From Goekera deserti (GTDB taxonomy: Bacteria > Actinomycetota > Actinomycetes > Mycobacteriales > Geodermatophilaceae), in the NCBI RefSeq assembly GCF_010685995.1, contig NZ_JAAGWK010000031.1, forward strand, positions 1 through 64,000: DNA of 64,000 nucleotides. The letters run 5' to 3'. Below are positions 41,764-50,200 of this stretch, one piece after another. The notes beneath the pieces are model-generated. The model was given only the letters and a program-made list of their open reading frames with translations. It was not told where the DNA came from and searched no databases. Numbering within the stretch: position 1 is the stretch's first letter; every line of letters starts with the position of its first letter. The position numbers and the translations under genes are program-made.

Positions 41764-42108
41764 TCAGCCGGCGACCGCCGCCCCGGCGCTCGCCAGGACC
41801 GCCGTCGACACCGCACTGGCCAGCGCGGCCCGCCGGTGCCGGGGCCAGACCAGCGCGGCGGGCAGCATGCTGGCCAGGTGCAGGACGTCGAGCACGACGC
41901 CGGCCCGCACCGCCCCCGGCAGCGGCCGGGCCAGCAGCAGGGCGTGCTGGGCGAGGAGCCGGGCACCGAGCACCCGGACCACCGCCGGGGGCACACCCGG
42001 CTCGCCGGGGGCGACGGCGCGCACGACTCGCGCCGGGCGCAGCAGCAGCACCCCTCCCCAGGCGGCGCCGACGAGCGACACCGCCCGGCGCGCTCCCGGC
42101 CCGGTCAC
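41764..42108 (-). CDS. Small multi-helix membrane protein
   Basis: A 114-residue hydrophobic protein with about three helices: 'AVSLVGAAWGGVLLLRP', 'VVRVLGARLLAQHALLLARP' and 'AGVVLDVLHLASMLPAALVWP', then 'AALASAVSTAVLASAGAAVAG'. No family recognised beyond a general resemblance to short DUF-type actinobacterial membrane proteins. The GTG start overlaps the upstream dehydrogenase stop by 4 bases, so it is translated with it. Confidence 0.65.
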   Translation of the reverse strand: MTGPGARRAVSLVGAAWGGVLLLRPARVVRAVAPGEPGVPPAVVRVLGARLLAQHALLLARPLPGAVRAGVVLDVLHLASMLPAALVWPRHRRAALASAVSTAVLASAGAAVAG

Positions 42109-43109
42109 CGACGTCGCCGGAGGGCGGCCAGCCCACCGACCGCGCCGGCGGCCGCGGCGGCGAGCAGGCCGTGGTGGCGGCTGGCCCAGATCTGGGCGTC
42201 CCAGCTCCACTGCTGGTCGGCGAAGCGGCCCTCGGCGCCGTAGTCGCGCCCGGCGGGCCCGTCGGCCGGGGCGTCCAGGTTGCCGGCGGTCGCGGCGTCG
42301 TCCGAGGCGGGCTCGTCGGTGAGCTGCCCGTCGACCCCGGTGCGGGCCAGGTACCAGTCCATGAACTGCGGCCACACCTCAGCGCCGAGCACCGTGTACA
42401 CCGTCGGCACGCCGACCCACCAGGCGCGGCGGCGCGGGTGCTCGCTGGCGTGCACCAGGCAGTCGGCCATCAGCTCCGGGGCGTAGATCGGCGCGACCGG
42501 CTGGGGCTTCCTGCCCGTCTTGTTGCGCAGCCAGTCGAACTGCGGGGTGTTGACGCCCGGCAGGTCCACCCGGGTGATCGCCACGTTGCTGCCGGCGGCC
42601 CGCAGCTCGGTGTGCACCGCCTCGGTGAAGCCCTTGACCGCGTGCTTGGCGCCGCAGTACGCGCTCTGCAGCGGGATGCCCCGCCGGCCCAGCGCCGAGC
42701 CGGTCTGCACGACCACCCCGGCGTCCCGGGGGCGCATCCGGGACAGCGCCGCCATCGTCCCGTGCACGAAGCCCAGGTAGGTCACCTCGGTGACCCGGCG
42801 GTACTCGGCCGCGGTGAGGTCGGCGAACGGCGCGAACACCGAGCTGAACGCCACGTTGCACCACACGTCGATCGGGCCCAGCTCGGCCTCCACCCGTTCG
42901 GCTGCGGCCTCCACGGCCTCGGCGTCGGCCATGTCGACCGGCACCACCAGCGGGATGCCACCGGCGGCCCGCACGTCGGCGGCCGCGGCCTCCAGGCCGG
43001 TCACGCCGCGGGCGAGCAGCGCCACCCGGTCACCCCGCCGGGCGAACGCGACGGCCGTCGCCCGCCCGATCCCACCGCTGGCACCGGTGACCACCACGGT
43101 CCTGCTCAT
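42105..43109 (-). CDS. Short-chain dehydrogenase/reductase with C-terminal hydrophobic anchor
   Basis: A 334-residue NAD(P)-dependent oxidoreductase. 'VVVTGASGGIGRATAVAFARRG' is the TGxxxGxG cofactor motif, 'CNVAFSSVFAPF' replaces the usual NNAG (here CNVAF), and 'GSALGRRGIPLQSAYCGAKHAVKGF' contains Ser, Tyr and Lys of the YxxxK active site (YCGAK). Residues 255-310 are an acidic linker, and the final 'HGLLAAAAAGAVGGLAALRRRR' is a predicted membrane anchor, unusual for the family. The substrate is unknown. Confidence 0.9.
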   Translation of the reverse strand: MSRTVVVTGASGGIGRATAVAFARRGDRVALLARGVTGLEAAAADVRAAGGIPLVVPVDMADAEAVEAAAERVEAELGPIDVWCNVAFSSVFAPFADLTAAEYRRVTEVTYLGFVHGTMAALSRMRPRDAGVVVQTGSALGRRGIPLQSAYCGAKHAVKGFTEAVHTELRAAGSNVAITRVDLPGVNTPQFDWLRNKTGRKPQPVAPIYAPELMADCLVHASEHPRRRAWWVGVPTVYTVLGAEVWPQFMDWYLARTGVDGQLTDEPASDDAATAGNLDAPADGPAGRDYGAEGRFADQQWSWDAQIWASRHHGLLAAAAAGAVGGLAALRRRR

Positions 43110-43170
43110 CACGGCTCCCCCGCTGTCGACGACGACGTCGACTGTCCCCCACCGGCCGGCACCCCGCCCG

Positions 43171-44136
43171 TCAGAGGGCCGGGACGAGCAGCAGCAGGGC
43201 CGGCAGCAGCAGCAGCGCGACCGCGCAGGCCAGCGCGGTCGCCCGGCCGGTGGCACCGAGCGGCGGGGGCGGCTCCAGCAGCCGGGCCACCCGGGCCGAG
43301 ACCACACCCCCGGTGACCGCCAGCGCGCCGCCGGGCACCAGACCGTGGCCGGACGCGCCGCCGGCGGCGGCCACGATCGCCGCGGCCAGCACCCGCCGCG
43401 GGCACGGGCCGGGCACCGAGCGCAGCGCGACGTCGTCGGCGCGCATCTCCACCAGGTCGCGGACGGCGTCGTGGGCCCGGTCCGCGGCGGGCAGCACCGG
43501 CAGCGCGGCCCGCCAGGCGACGAAGGGCAGCAGCAGCAAGTGGTGCCGCTCGTCCAGGTGCGCCTGCTCGTGCGCGACGACGGCGCCCAGCTGCGCGTCG
43601 TCCAGCTCGGCCACCATGCCCGAGGAGAGCACCAGCAGCGGGCGGGCACCGGGGATGCAGAACGCCACCGGCGCCGGGTGTTCCAGCAGCCGGGCCTCCG
43701 GGGCGCCGCGCTCGGACGCCGCACAGCCGGGCAGGCCCGCGCCGGGCTGCACGATCAGCTCGAGCAGCTGCCGGTGCCGGGTGCGGGTACGCGCGGTGTG
43801 CACCAGCGAGAGCAGCAGCACCCCGGTCAGCTCCAGGAACAGCACCCCGGCCAGCGTCATGGCGATCCAGTGGTCGCCGCGCACCGCCTCGCCGGCCGGC
43901 GCCCCGGTCCAGAACGCCCAGACCGCCGCCGGCAGCGACGTGCCCCACGGGGCCAGGCCGTGCACCAGCAGCGCGCCGATGATCGACAGCCCACCGGCCA
44001 GGCCGATCGCCTGCCAGCAGAGCAGTGCGACCAGCGGGTCGCGCCGCGGCCAGGACGACCGGGCGAGCGCGGCCGGCACGGGCCAGGCCAGCAGCGCGGC
44101 GAGCACCGCCAGCACCAGGGCCGACGCGGGCAGCAC
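43171..44136 (-). CDS. M56-family (BlaR1-like) membrane zinc metallopeptidase
   Basis: A 321-residue membrane protein. Four hydrophobic segments surround the metallopeptidase site 'VVAHEQAHLDERHHLLLLPF', HExxH at His189-Glu190-His193, and the third ligand is probably in 'VEMRADDVAL'. BlaR1/MecR1 proteins of about 580 residues carry an extra penicillin-binding sensor domain; that domain is absent here, so what triggers cleavage of the repressor is unknown. The GTG at 44136 lies 4 bases after the BlaI-family gene, forming the classic repressor-protease pair. Confidence 0.88.
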   Translation of the reverse strand: MLPASALVLAVLAALLAWPVPAALARSSWPRRDPLVALLCWQAIGLAGGLSIIGALLVHGLAPWGTSLPAAVWAFWTGAPAGEAVRGDHWIAMTLAGVLFLELTGVLLLSLVHTARTRTRHRQLLELIVQPGAGLPGCAASERGAPEARLLEHPAPVAFCIPGARPLLVLSSGMVAELDDAQLGAVVAHEQAHLDERHHLLLLPFVAWRAALPVLPAADRAHDAVRDLVEMRADDVALRSVPGPCPRRVLAAAIVAAAGGASGHGLVPGGALAVTGGVVSARVARLLEPPPPLGATGRATALACAVALLLLPALLLLVPAL

Positions 44137-44140
44137 CGCC

Positions 44141-44524
44141 TCAGCCGGCGCGGTCGGCGTCGTCCGGGAGCGGGTCGGGGCTCGCCCCGCCCAGCAGCCG
44201 GCGCAGCAGGCTGGCCTCCCCGGCACTGACCGAGCCCACGAACCGGGCCAGCGCCGCCTGCCGGTCGCCGGCCTGACCCAGCACCTCGTGCATGAGCTGG
44301 GCGGTGTGCTCCTCCCGGGTGGCCCGGGCGCGGAACCCGCGCGGGCGGGCGTCGTCGTGCTCCACGAAGCCCTTCTGCTCCAGCCGGCCGAGCACCGTGT
44401 GCACGGTGGTGAGGGCCAGCCCGCGGTCGGCCAGCTCGTCCCGCAGCGCGGCCGCCGTCACCGGCGCGCCGGCCGCCCACAGCCGGTCCATGAACACGCG
44501 CTCGAGCTCCCCCAGCGAGGCCAT
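44141..44524 (-). CDS. BlaI/MecI/CopY-family repressor
   Basis: A 127-residue winged-helix repressor: 'LGELERVFMDRLWAAGAPVTAAALRDEL' (in parts), recognition helix 'LALTTVHTVLGRLEQKGFVEH', then 'RGFRARATREEHTAQLMHEVL' and the dimerisation helices. This is the full BlaI pattern. The ATG at 44524 is preceded by GGAGGGCAGGG; an in-frame ATG at 44578 would start inside the first operator. Three palindromic operators lie immediately upstream, between this gene and the divergent cydA, so autoregulation and control of cytochrome bd are both likely. Confidence 0.92.
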   Translation of the reverse strand: MASLGELERVFMDRLWAAGAPVTAAALRDELADRGLALTTVHTVLGRLEQKGFVEHDDARPRGFRARATREEHTAQLMHEVLGQAGDRQAALARFVGSVSAGEASLLRRLLGGASPDPLPDDADRAG

Positions 44525-44556
44525 CGTCCCTGCCCTCCGTCGATCCGTCCCACCAG

Positions 44557-44628
44557 TTCTACCTGACGTAGAAGTCACACGGCCTGTGTTCTACGTGTCG
44601 TAGAAATGTAGTTCTACTGAGCGTAGAA
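44557..44628. promoter_or_regulatory. Three BlaI-type operators between the repressor gene and cydA
   Basis: Three 17-bp palindromes with identical half-sites TTCTAC and GTAGAA and 5-base centres: 44557-44573 (centre CTGAC), 44589-44605 (GTGTC) and 44612-44628 (TGAGC). Centres are 32 and 23 bases apart. The half-site resembles the TACTACA/TGTAGTA operator of BlaI-family repressors (shared CTAC/GTAG). One set can repress both the M56/blaI unit and the cyd operon. Confidence 0.85.
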
Positions 44629-44669
44629 CTGTAGGTGCAGCGATCGTACGACGACTGGGGGGACCCACG

Positions 44670-46226
44670 GTGGACACGCTCGACATCGCCCGGTGGCAGT
44701 TCGGCATCACCACCGTCTACCACTTCCTGATGGTCCCGCTGACGATCGGGCTGGGGCTGCTCGTGGCCGTCATGCACACCATGTGGGTGCGCACCGACAA
44801 GCCGGAGTGGCTGCGGATGACCCGCTTCTGGGGCCGCATCTTCCTGATCAACTTCGCCCTCGGCGTGGCCACCGGGCTGGTGCAGGAGTTCCAGTTCGGC
44901 CTCGCCTGGAGCGAGTACTCGAAGTTCGTCGGGGACGTCTTCGGCTCGCTGCTGGCCATGGAGGCGCTGCTGGCCTTCTTCCTCGAGTCGACGTTCCTCG
45001 GCCTGTGGATCTTCGGCTGGGGACGCATCCCCAAGAAGCTGCACCTGGCATCGCTGTGGGCGGCGGTCATCGGCTCCACCGTCTCGGCGTACTTCATCAT
45101 CGCGGCCAACAGCTGGATGCAGCACCCGGTGGGCGTGGTCACCGACGACGCGACCGGCCGCCCGCTCCAGGTCGACTTCTGGGCCGTGCTGACCAACAAC
45201 ACCGCCATCGCCGCCTACACGCACACGATCGTCGCCTCGCTCATGGTGGCCGGCACGCTGCTGGTCGGCATCGGCCTGTGGCACCTGCGCAAGCGGGTGC
45301 TCGCCGGCCGCCCGACCACCGACGTGGACCACGCCGTGTGGCGCCGCTCGGTCCGGCTGGGCGGGTTCGTCACCCTCGCCGCGTTCCTGCTCGTCGCCCT
45401 GACCGGCGACTACCAGGGCAAGCTGATGTACGCCCAGCAGCCGCTCAAGATGAGCTCGGCCGAGGCGCTGTGCGAGACCGAGGCGCCGGCGTCCTTCTCG
45501 ATCTTCGCCTTCAGCAAGCTCGGCAGCAACGAGTGCGACGACGTCCGGTCCTTCACCATCCCCTACGTGCTGTCCTTCCTGGCGCACGGCGACTTCTCCA
45601 CCGCCGTCCCCGGGGTCAACGAGCTGCAGGCCCAGTACGCCGAGACCTACGGCGCGACCTACCCCGACGACCCGTCGTTCGGCGCCAAGGCCGGCGAGCC
45701 GATCGACTACACCCCGCTGCTCGCGGTCACCTACTGGGGCTTCCGGCTCATGATCATCATGGGCGCGGTGTCCGCGGCGGTGTCGGCCTACGCCCTCTGG
45801 TCGACCCGCAAGGGCCGGGTGCCGACCTCCCGGATCGGCGTCTACGGCACGCTCGCCGCCGTCGCCGCGCCGTTCGTGGCCAATGCCTCGGGCTGGATCT
45901 TCACCGAGATGGGCCGCCAGCCGTTCGTCGTCTACCCCAACCCGGACGTGCCGGTCGCCGACCAGGTGTACTTCTTCACCGCCCAGGGCGTCTCCCCCGG
46001 CATCACCGCCGGCGAGGTCTGGACGTCGCTGATCGCCCTGGCCCTCGTCTACGGGGCACTGGCCGTCGTGGAGCTGGGCCTGATCACGCGGTTCGTCCGC
46101 CGCGGGGTCACCACCGGCGACACCACGCCCACCCCCGGCATCGGTGGCGGGCCCAGCACCACCGACCCCACGCCGGACGTCGAGCCCGAGCACGTGGACG
46201 ACGACGTCCTCCAGTTCGCCCACTGA
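44670..46226 (+). CDS. cydA: Cytochrome bd oxidase subunit I
   Basis: A 518-residue membrane protein that oxidises quinol and reduces O2. The haem ligands are present: His18 (b595), His185 (b558) and Met414 in 'GWIFTEMGRQPFVVYP'. Glu98 and Glu106 ('AMEALLAFFLEST') of the haem/proton site and Lys251 of the Q-loop ('GDYQGKLMYAQQPLKMSSAE') are also present. The Q-loop is short, as in actinobacteria. The GTG start follows GGGGGGA. It is first in cydA-cydB-cydDC and is preceded by the BlaI-type operators. Cytochrome bd allows respiration at low oxygen and under inhibition of the bcc/aa3 branch. Confidence 0.97.
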   Translation: MDTLDIARWQFGITTVYHFLMVPLTIGLGLLVAVMHTMWVRTDKPEWLRMTRFWGRIFLINFALGVATGLVQEFQFGLAWSEYSKFVGDVFGSLLAMEALLAFFLESTFLGLWIFGWGRIPKKLHLASLWAAVIGSTVSAYFIIAANSWMQHPVGVVTDDATGRPLQVDFWAVLTNNTAIAAYTHTIVASLMVAGTLLVGIGLWHLRKRVLAGRPTTDVDHAVWRRSVRLGGFVTLAAFLLVALTGDYQGKLMYAQQPLKMSSAEALCETEAPASFSIFAFSKLGSNECDDVRSFTIPYVLSFLAHGDFSTAVPGVNELQAQYAETYGATYPDDPSFGAKAGEPIDYTPLLAVTYWGFRLMIIMGAVSAAVSAYALWSTRKGRVPTSRIGVYGTLAAVAAPFVANASGWIFTEMGRQPFVVYPNPDVPVADQVYFFTAQGVSPGITAGEVWTSLIALALVYGALAVVELGLITRFVRRGVTTGDTTPTPGIGGGPSTTDPTPDVEPEHVDDDVLQFAH

Positions 46227-46245
46227 CCGACCAGGAGCCCTCCTC

Positions 46246-47283
46246 ATGGACCTGCAGACCGTCTGGTTCGTCGCCGTCGCCGTGCTCTGGACCGGCTTCC
46301 TGCTGCTGGAGGGCTTCGACTTCGGGGTCGCCGCCCTCATCCCGGTGCTGGGCCGGCGCACCGCGGACCGGCACCTGATGCTGCGCACCGTCGGCCCGCT
46401 CTGGGACGGCAACGAAGTGTGGCTGGTGACCGCCGTCGGCGCCACGTTCGGTGCCTTCCCGATCTGGTACGGCAGCTGGCTGCCGGCGCTGTACCTGCCC
46501 TTCGTCGGCGTGCTAGTCGGCCTGATCGTGCGGGCCGTCGGCTTCGAGTGGCGGCACTCCTCGCACGACGAGCGCTGGGACCGCACCTGGACCCGGATCA
46601 TCACCGGCGGCTCGCTGGTGGCCTGCCTGGGCCTCGGTGCGGCGCTGGGCGCCACCACCCTCGGCCTGCCGATCGGCGCCGACGGGGTGCGGGTCGGCGG
46701 CGCGTTCTCCGGGCTGCACTGGCCGGCCCTGCTCGGCGCGGTGGCGGTGCTCGCCTTCGCCCTGGTGCACGGGGCGCTGTTCCTGGCGCTGAAGACCGAC
46801 GGCCCGCTGCGGCTGCGGGCGCGCGCCTTCGCCCTGCGCTGGTCGCCGGTCGCGGCGCTGCCGCTGCTGCTGTGGGCCGGGCTGGTGCAGCTGCGCCAGG
46901 GGACGACGCTCACCGGGTTCCTGTGGGTGGTGGCCGCGCTGGCCGTGGTGCTCACCTGGTCGCAGGCCAAGCTGGACCGTGAGGGCCGGGCCTTCGCCGG
47001 CTGGGCGCTGACCCTGGTCGCCTCGATGGCCACCGTGTTCGGCGCGGCCTACCCGGTGGTGCTGCCCTCGACCATCGACGCCGCCTTCGACCTGACCGTC
47101 AGCTCCGCCTCGGTCAGCGACTACACCCTCACGCTCATGAGCTGGGTGGCGGCCGTGGGCCTGCCGGTGGTCATCGGCTACCAGGCCTGGACGTACTGGG
47201 TCTTCCGCACGCGGCTCACCGCCGGGCCGCAGCAGGAGGACGCCGCAGCCGGCACCGGCAGCGGGGCCGGGACCGGGTCGTGA
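46246..47283 (+). CDS. cydB: Cytochrome bd oxidase subunit II
   Basis: A 345-residue membrane protein with eight to nine helices. Family motifs: 'LLLEGFDFGVAALIPVLGR' near the N-terminus, 'VGPLWDGNEVWLVTAVGATFGAFP' (in parts), 'FVGVLVGLIVRAVGFEWRH', and 'TLMSWVAAVGLPVVIGYQAWTYWVF' near the end (in parts). Asp26-type acidic residue in 'EGFDFG' and the 'WDGNEVWL' loop are conserved. It follows cydA by 19 bases and overlaps cydDC by 4 (GTGA). Confidence 0.96.
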   Translation: MDLQTVWFVAVAVLWTGFLLLEGFDFGVAALIPVLGRRTADRHLMLRTVGPLWDGNEVWLVTAVGATFGAFPIWYGSWLPALYLPFVGVLVGLIVRAVGFEWRHSSHDERWDRTWTRIITGGSLVACLGLGAALGATTLGLPIGADGVRVGGAFSGLHWPALLGAVAVLAFALVHGALFLALKTDGPLRLRARAFALRWSPVAALPLLLWAGLVQLRQGTTLTGFLWVVAALAVVLTWSQAKLDREGRAFAGWALTLVASMATVFGAAYPVVLPSTIDAAFDLTVSSASVSDYTLTLMSWVAAVGLPVVIGYQAWTYWVFRTRLTAGPQQEDAAAGTGSGAGTGS

Positions 47284-50200
47284 CCCGCGAGCCGCGCGGG
47301 CCGCTGGCACCGCTGGCGGGCGTACCGGGCCTGACCGGCACGCTGGTGCGGGCCGGGCTGGTGGCCCTCGCGCAGACCGCCGGGCTGGTGCTGCTCGCGG
47401 CCGGCCTGGCGCACGCCGTGGCCCGGGTCGCCGGCGCCGCGGACGGCTCCCCGGTCACCCCGCTGGTGCTCGCCACCGTGGGTGCCGCGGTCCGCGCCGG
47501 TGCCGGCGCGGCCGGCGAGCTGCTCGCGGCCCGGGACGCCCGGCGCGCGGAGGGCCGGCTGCGCCGCGCACTGCTGGTCCGGCTCACCACGTCCCCGACC
47601 GCCGTGCGCACCGCCGGCGGCCCCGGCTCGGCCGCGGTGCTGGCCACCACCCGGCTCCAGGACCTCTCCCCAGCGCTGGCCACCTACCTGCCCGCGCTGG
47701 CGCAGACCCTCGTGGTGCCGCCGGTGCTGCTGGTGGTGCTCGCGGCCACCGACCTGCTGTCCGCCGTCCTGGTGGCGGTGACGCTGCCCCTGGTGCCGGT
47801 GTTCATGGCGCTGGTGGGGCTGTACACCCGGGACCAGACCACCGCCGCCGCCCGGGCGCTGGACCGGATCGCCGCCCACGTCGCTGAACTGGTGCGCGGC
47901 CTGCCGGTGCTGACCGGGCTCGGCCGGGCCGCCGACCAGGTGGCCGCGCTGCGCGAGCTGGGCGACGCCTCCCGCACCCGGACGCTGGCCACGCTGCGGC
48001 TGGCCTTCCTCTCCGCCCTGGTGCTGGAGCTGATCGCCACGCTGTCGGTGGCGCTGGTGGCGGTCACCGTGGGCGTGCGCCTGGTGCACGGTGACATGGC
48101 GCTGGCCGCCGGGCTCACCGCGCTGCTGCTGGCCCCGGAGGCCTTCGCGCCGCTGCGCGCACTCGGCTCGGCGTTCCACGCCGGCGAGGCCGCCGCCCTC
48201 GCCGCGACCGAGGCCCGCGCCGTCCTCGCCGCCCCGCCCCCGACCCCGACCCCAACCCCGACCCCGACCCACCGCACTTTTTCGGGCTCAAGTCCGGCGT
48301 CGTCGCTCTCACGTCAGACTCCGTCTGGCTCGGTTGAGACCCTTTCGGGCTCAAGTCACGCTGTATCGACGGCCCCGGGCTCAGGTCAGGCGTCGAGCGG
48401 GGTGGTGGTGCGGGGACTGACCGTGTCGTTCCCCGGCCGCGGCCGGCCGGCGCTGGCCGGGGCCGACCTGGAGGTACGGCCCGGGGAGCTGGTGGCGCTG
48501 CGCGGCCGCTCCGGGTCGGGCAAGTCGACGCTGCTCGCCGCGCTGGCCGGCACCCTGGACCCGGACTCGCGGGTCGAGGGCACGCTCACCCGGCCGGACG
48601 CGGTCGCGGTGGTCCCACAGCACCCGCGCACCACCGCGGACACCGTCGCCGACGAGCTGCGCCGGCACGCCGCGCCGACCCCCGGGATGGACGCCGTCGT
48701 CGCCGAGACGCTGGTCATCGAGGCGCTGGCCCTGGTCGGCGCCACGGCGCTCGCCGGCCGGGCCTGCCGCACGCTGTCCCCCGGTGAGCTGCAGCGGGTG
48801 GCGCTGGCGCGCGCACTGGTCCGGCTGCGCCGCGGCGCCACGCTGCTGCTGCTCGACGAGCCCACCGCCCACCTGGACGACGACGCCACCGCCACCGTGG
48901 CCGGCGTGCTGCGCGGCCTGCGCGGCCGGGTGCCGGTGCTGCTGGTGACCCACGACCCGGTGCTCGCCGCCCTCGCCGACCGCACCGTCACGCTCCCCAC
49001 CCCCGCTTTCTGTACAGAAAGCCCAGCGGCGGTGTCCCCTCGGCCGGCTTTCTGTACAGAAAGCGCGGGAACGCCCACCCCCCACCCCGCTTTCGGTACA
49101 GAAAGTGCGGGAACGCCCACCCCCCACCCCGCTTTCTGTACAGAAAGTGTGGACGGCGGGGGGCTGGGCTGGCCGCGGCGGGCGCTGGTGCGCGCGGCAC
49201 TGGCCGGGACGGCGTCCGCCGGCGCGGGCGTGGCGCTCACCGCGGTGTCCGGGTGGCTGGTGGTCCGGGCGTCGGAGGGCCCGCAGATCCTGACGCTGAT
49301 GACCGCCATCGTGGGCGTGCGGCTGTTCGGCATGGGCCGGGCGATGCTGCGCTGGCTGGAACGGGTCACCGCGCACGACGCCGCCCTGCAGCTGGCCGCG
49401 ACCACCCGGGTGCGGGTGTGGGCGGCGCTGGCCCGGCAGGGCATCGCCGCCGAGCGCACGCCCGGGCACGCGCTGGCCCGAGTGGTCGGCGACGTGGGCC
49501 TGCTGCAGGACCTCTCGGTCCGGGTGCTGACGCCGCCGCTGGTGGCCGGCGCCGTGGTCACGCTCGCGGCCGGCGCGCTGGCCCTGGTGGACCCGGTCGC
49601 CGCGGGGGTGCTGCTGCTGGTGATCGTCGTCGCCGTCCTGCTGCTGGTGCTGCTGCACCGCCGGTTCGACGCCGGGGCCGCGCGGGAGGAGGCGGGGCTG
49701 CAGGTGGCCGCGCTGCAGCAGACCAGCGCGCTGCTCGACGGCCTGGCCGACCTGCGGGCGCACGGGGTCGCGGCCGGCGCGGTCGCCGACCTGGACGCGC
49801 TGGCCGCCCGCCGGGACGCCTCCGCCGTGCGGTCGGCCCGGGTGGCGGCGCTCTCGACGCTGGTGATCGGCCTGGCCACCGGGCTGGCCGCGGTGCTGGC
49901 GCTGGCCGTGGGCTGGAGCGGGGTGCGCTCGGGGGCGATCAGCGCACCCACCGCCGCCGCGCTGGCGCTGACCCCGCTGGCACTGGCCGAGCCGCTGGCC
50001 GGTCTCGCGGCGGCCCTGCAGCGGCGGGGTGCACTGCAGGACGCGCGCGCCCGGCTGGAGGCCGTGCTCACCGCCCCGGTGCCGGCCGACCCGGCCGACC
50101 CCCTGGCGTTGCCCCGGCCGGTGCGGGAGCTGAGCACCGAGGGTCTGGTCGCCGGCTGGCCCGGCGGGCCCGACGTGCTGCGCGGGGTCGACCTGCGGGC

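Noticed and set aside
43171-44524. Beta-lactam resistance sensor (BlaR1) system
   Set aside because: The M56 protein has no penicillin-binding sensor domain and no beta-lactamase gene is nearby; the operators point to cytochrome bd instead.
49005-49148. CRISPR-like array (regular 42-base spacing)
   Set aside because: Only four units, inside an intact reading frame, spacers similar to one another and no cas genes. It is a coding tandem repeat.
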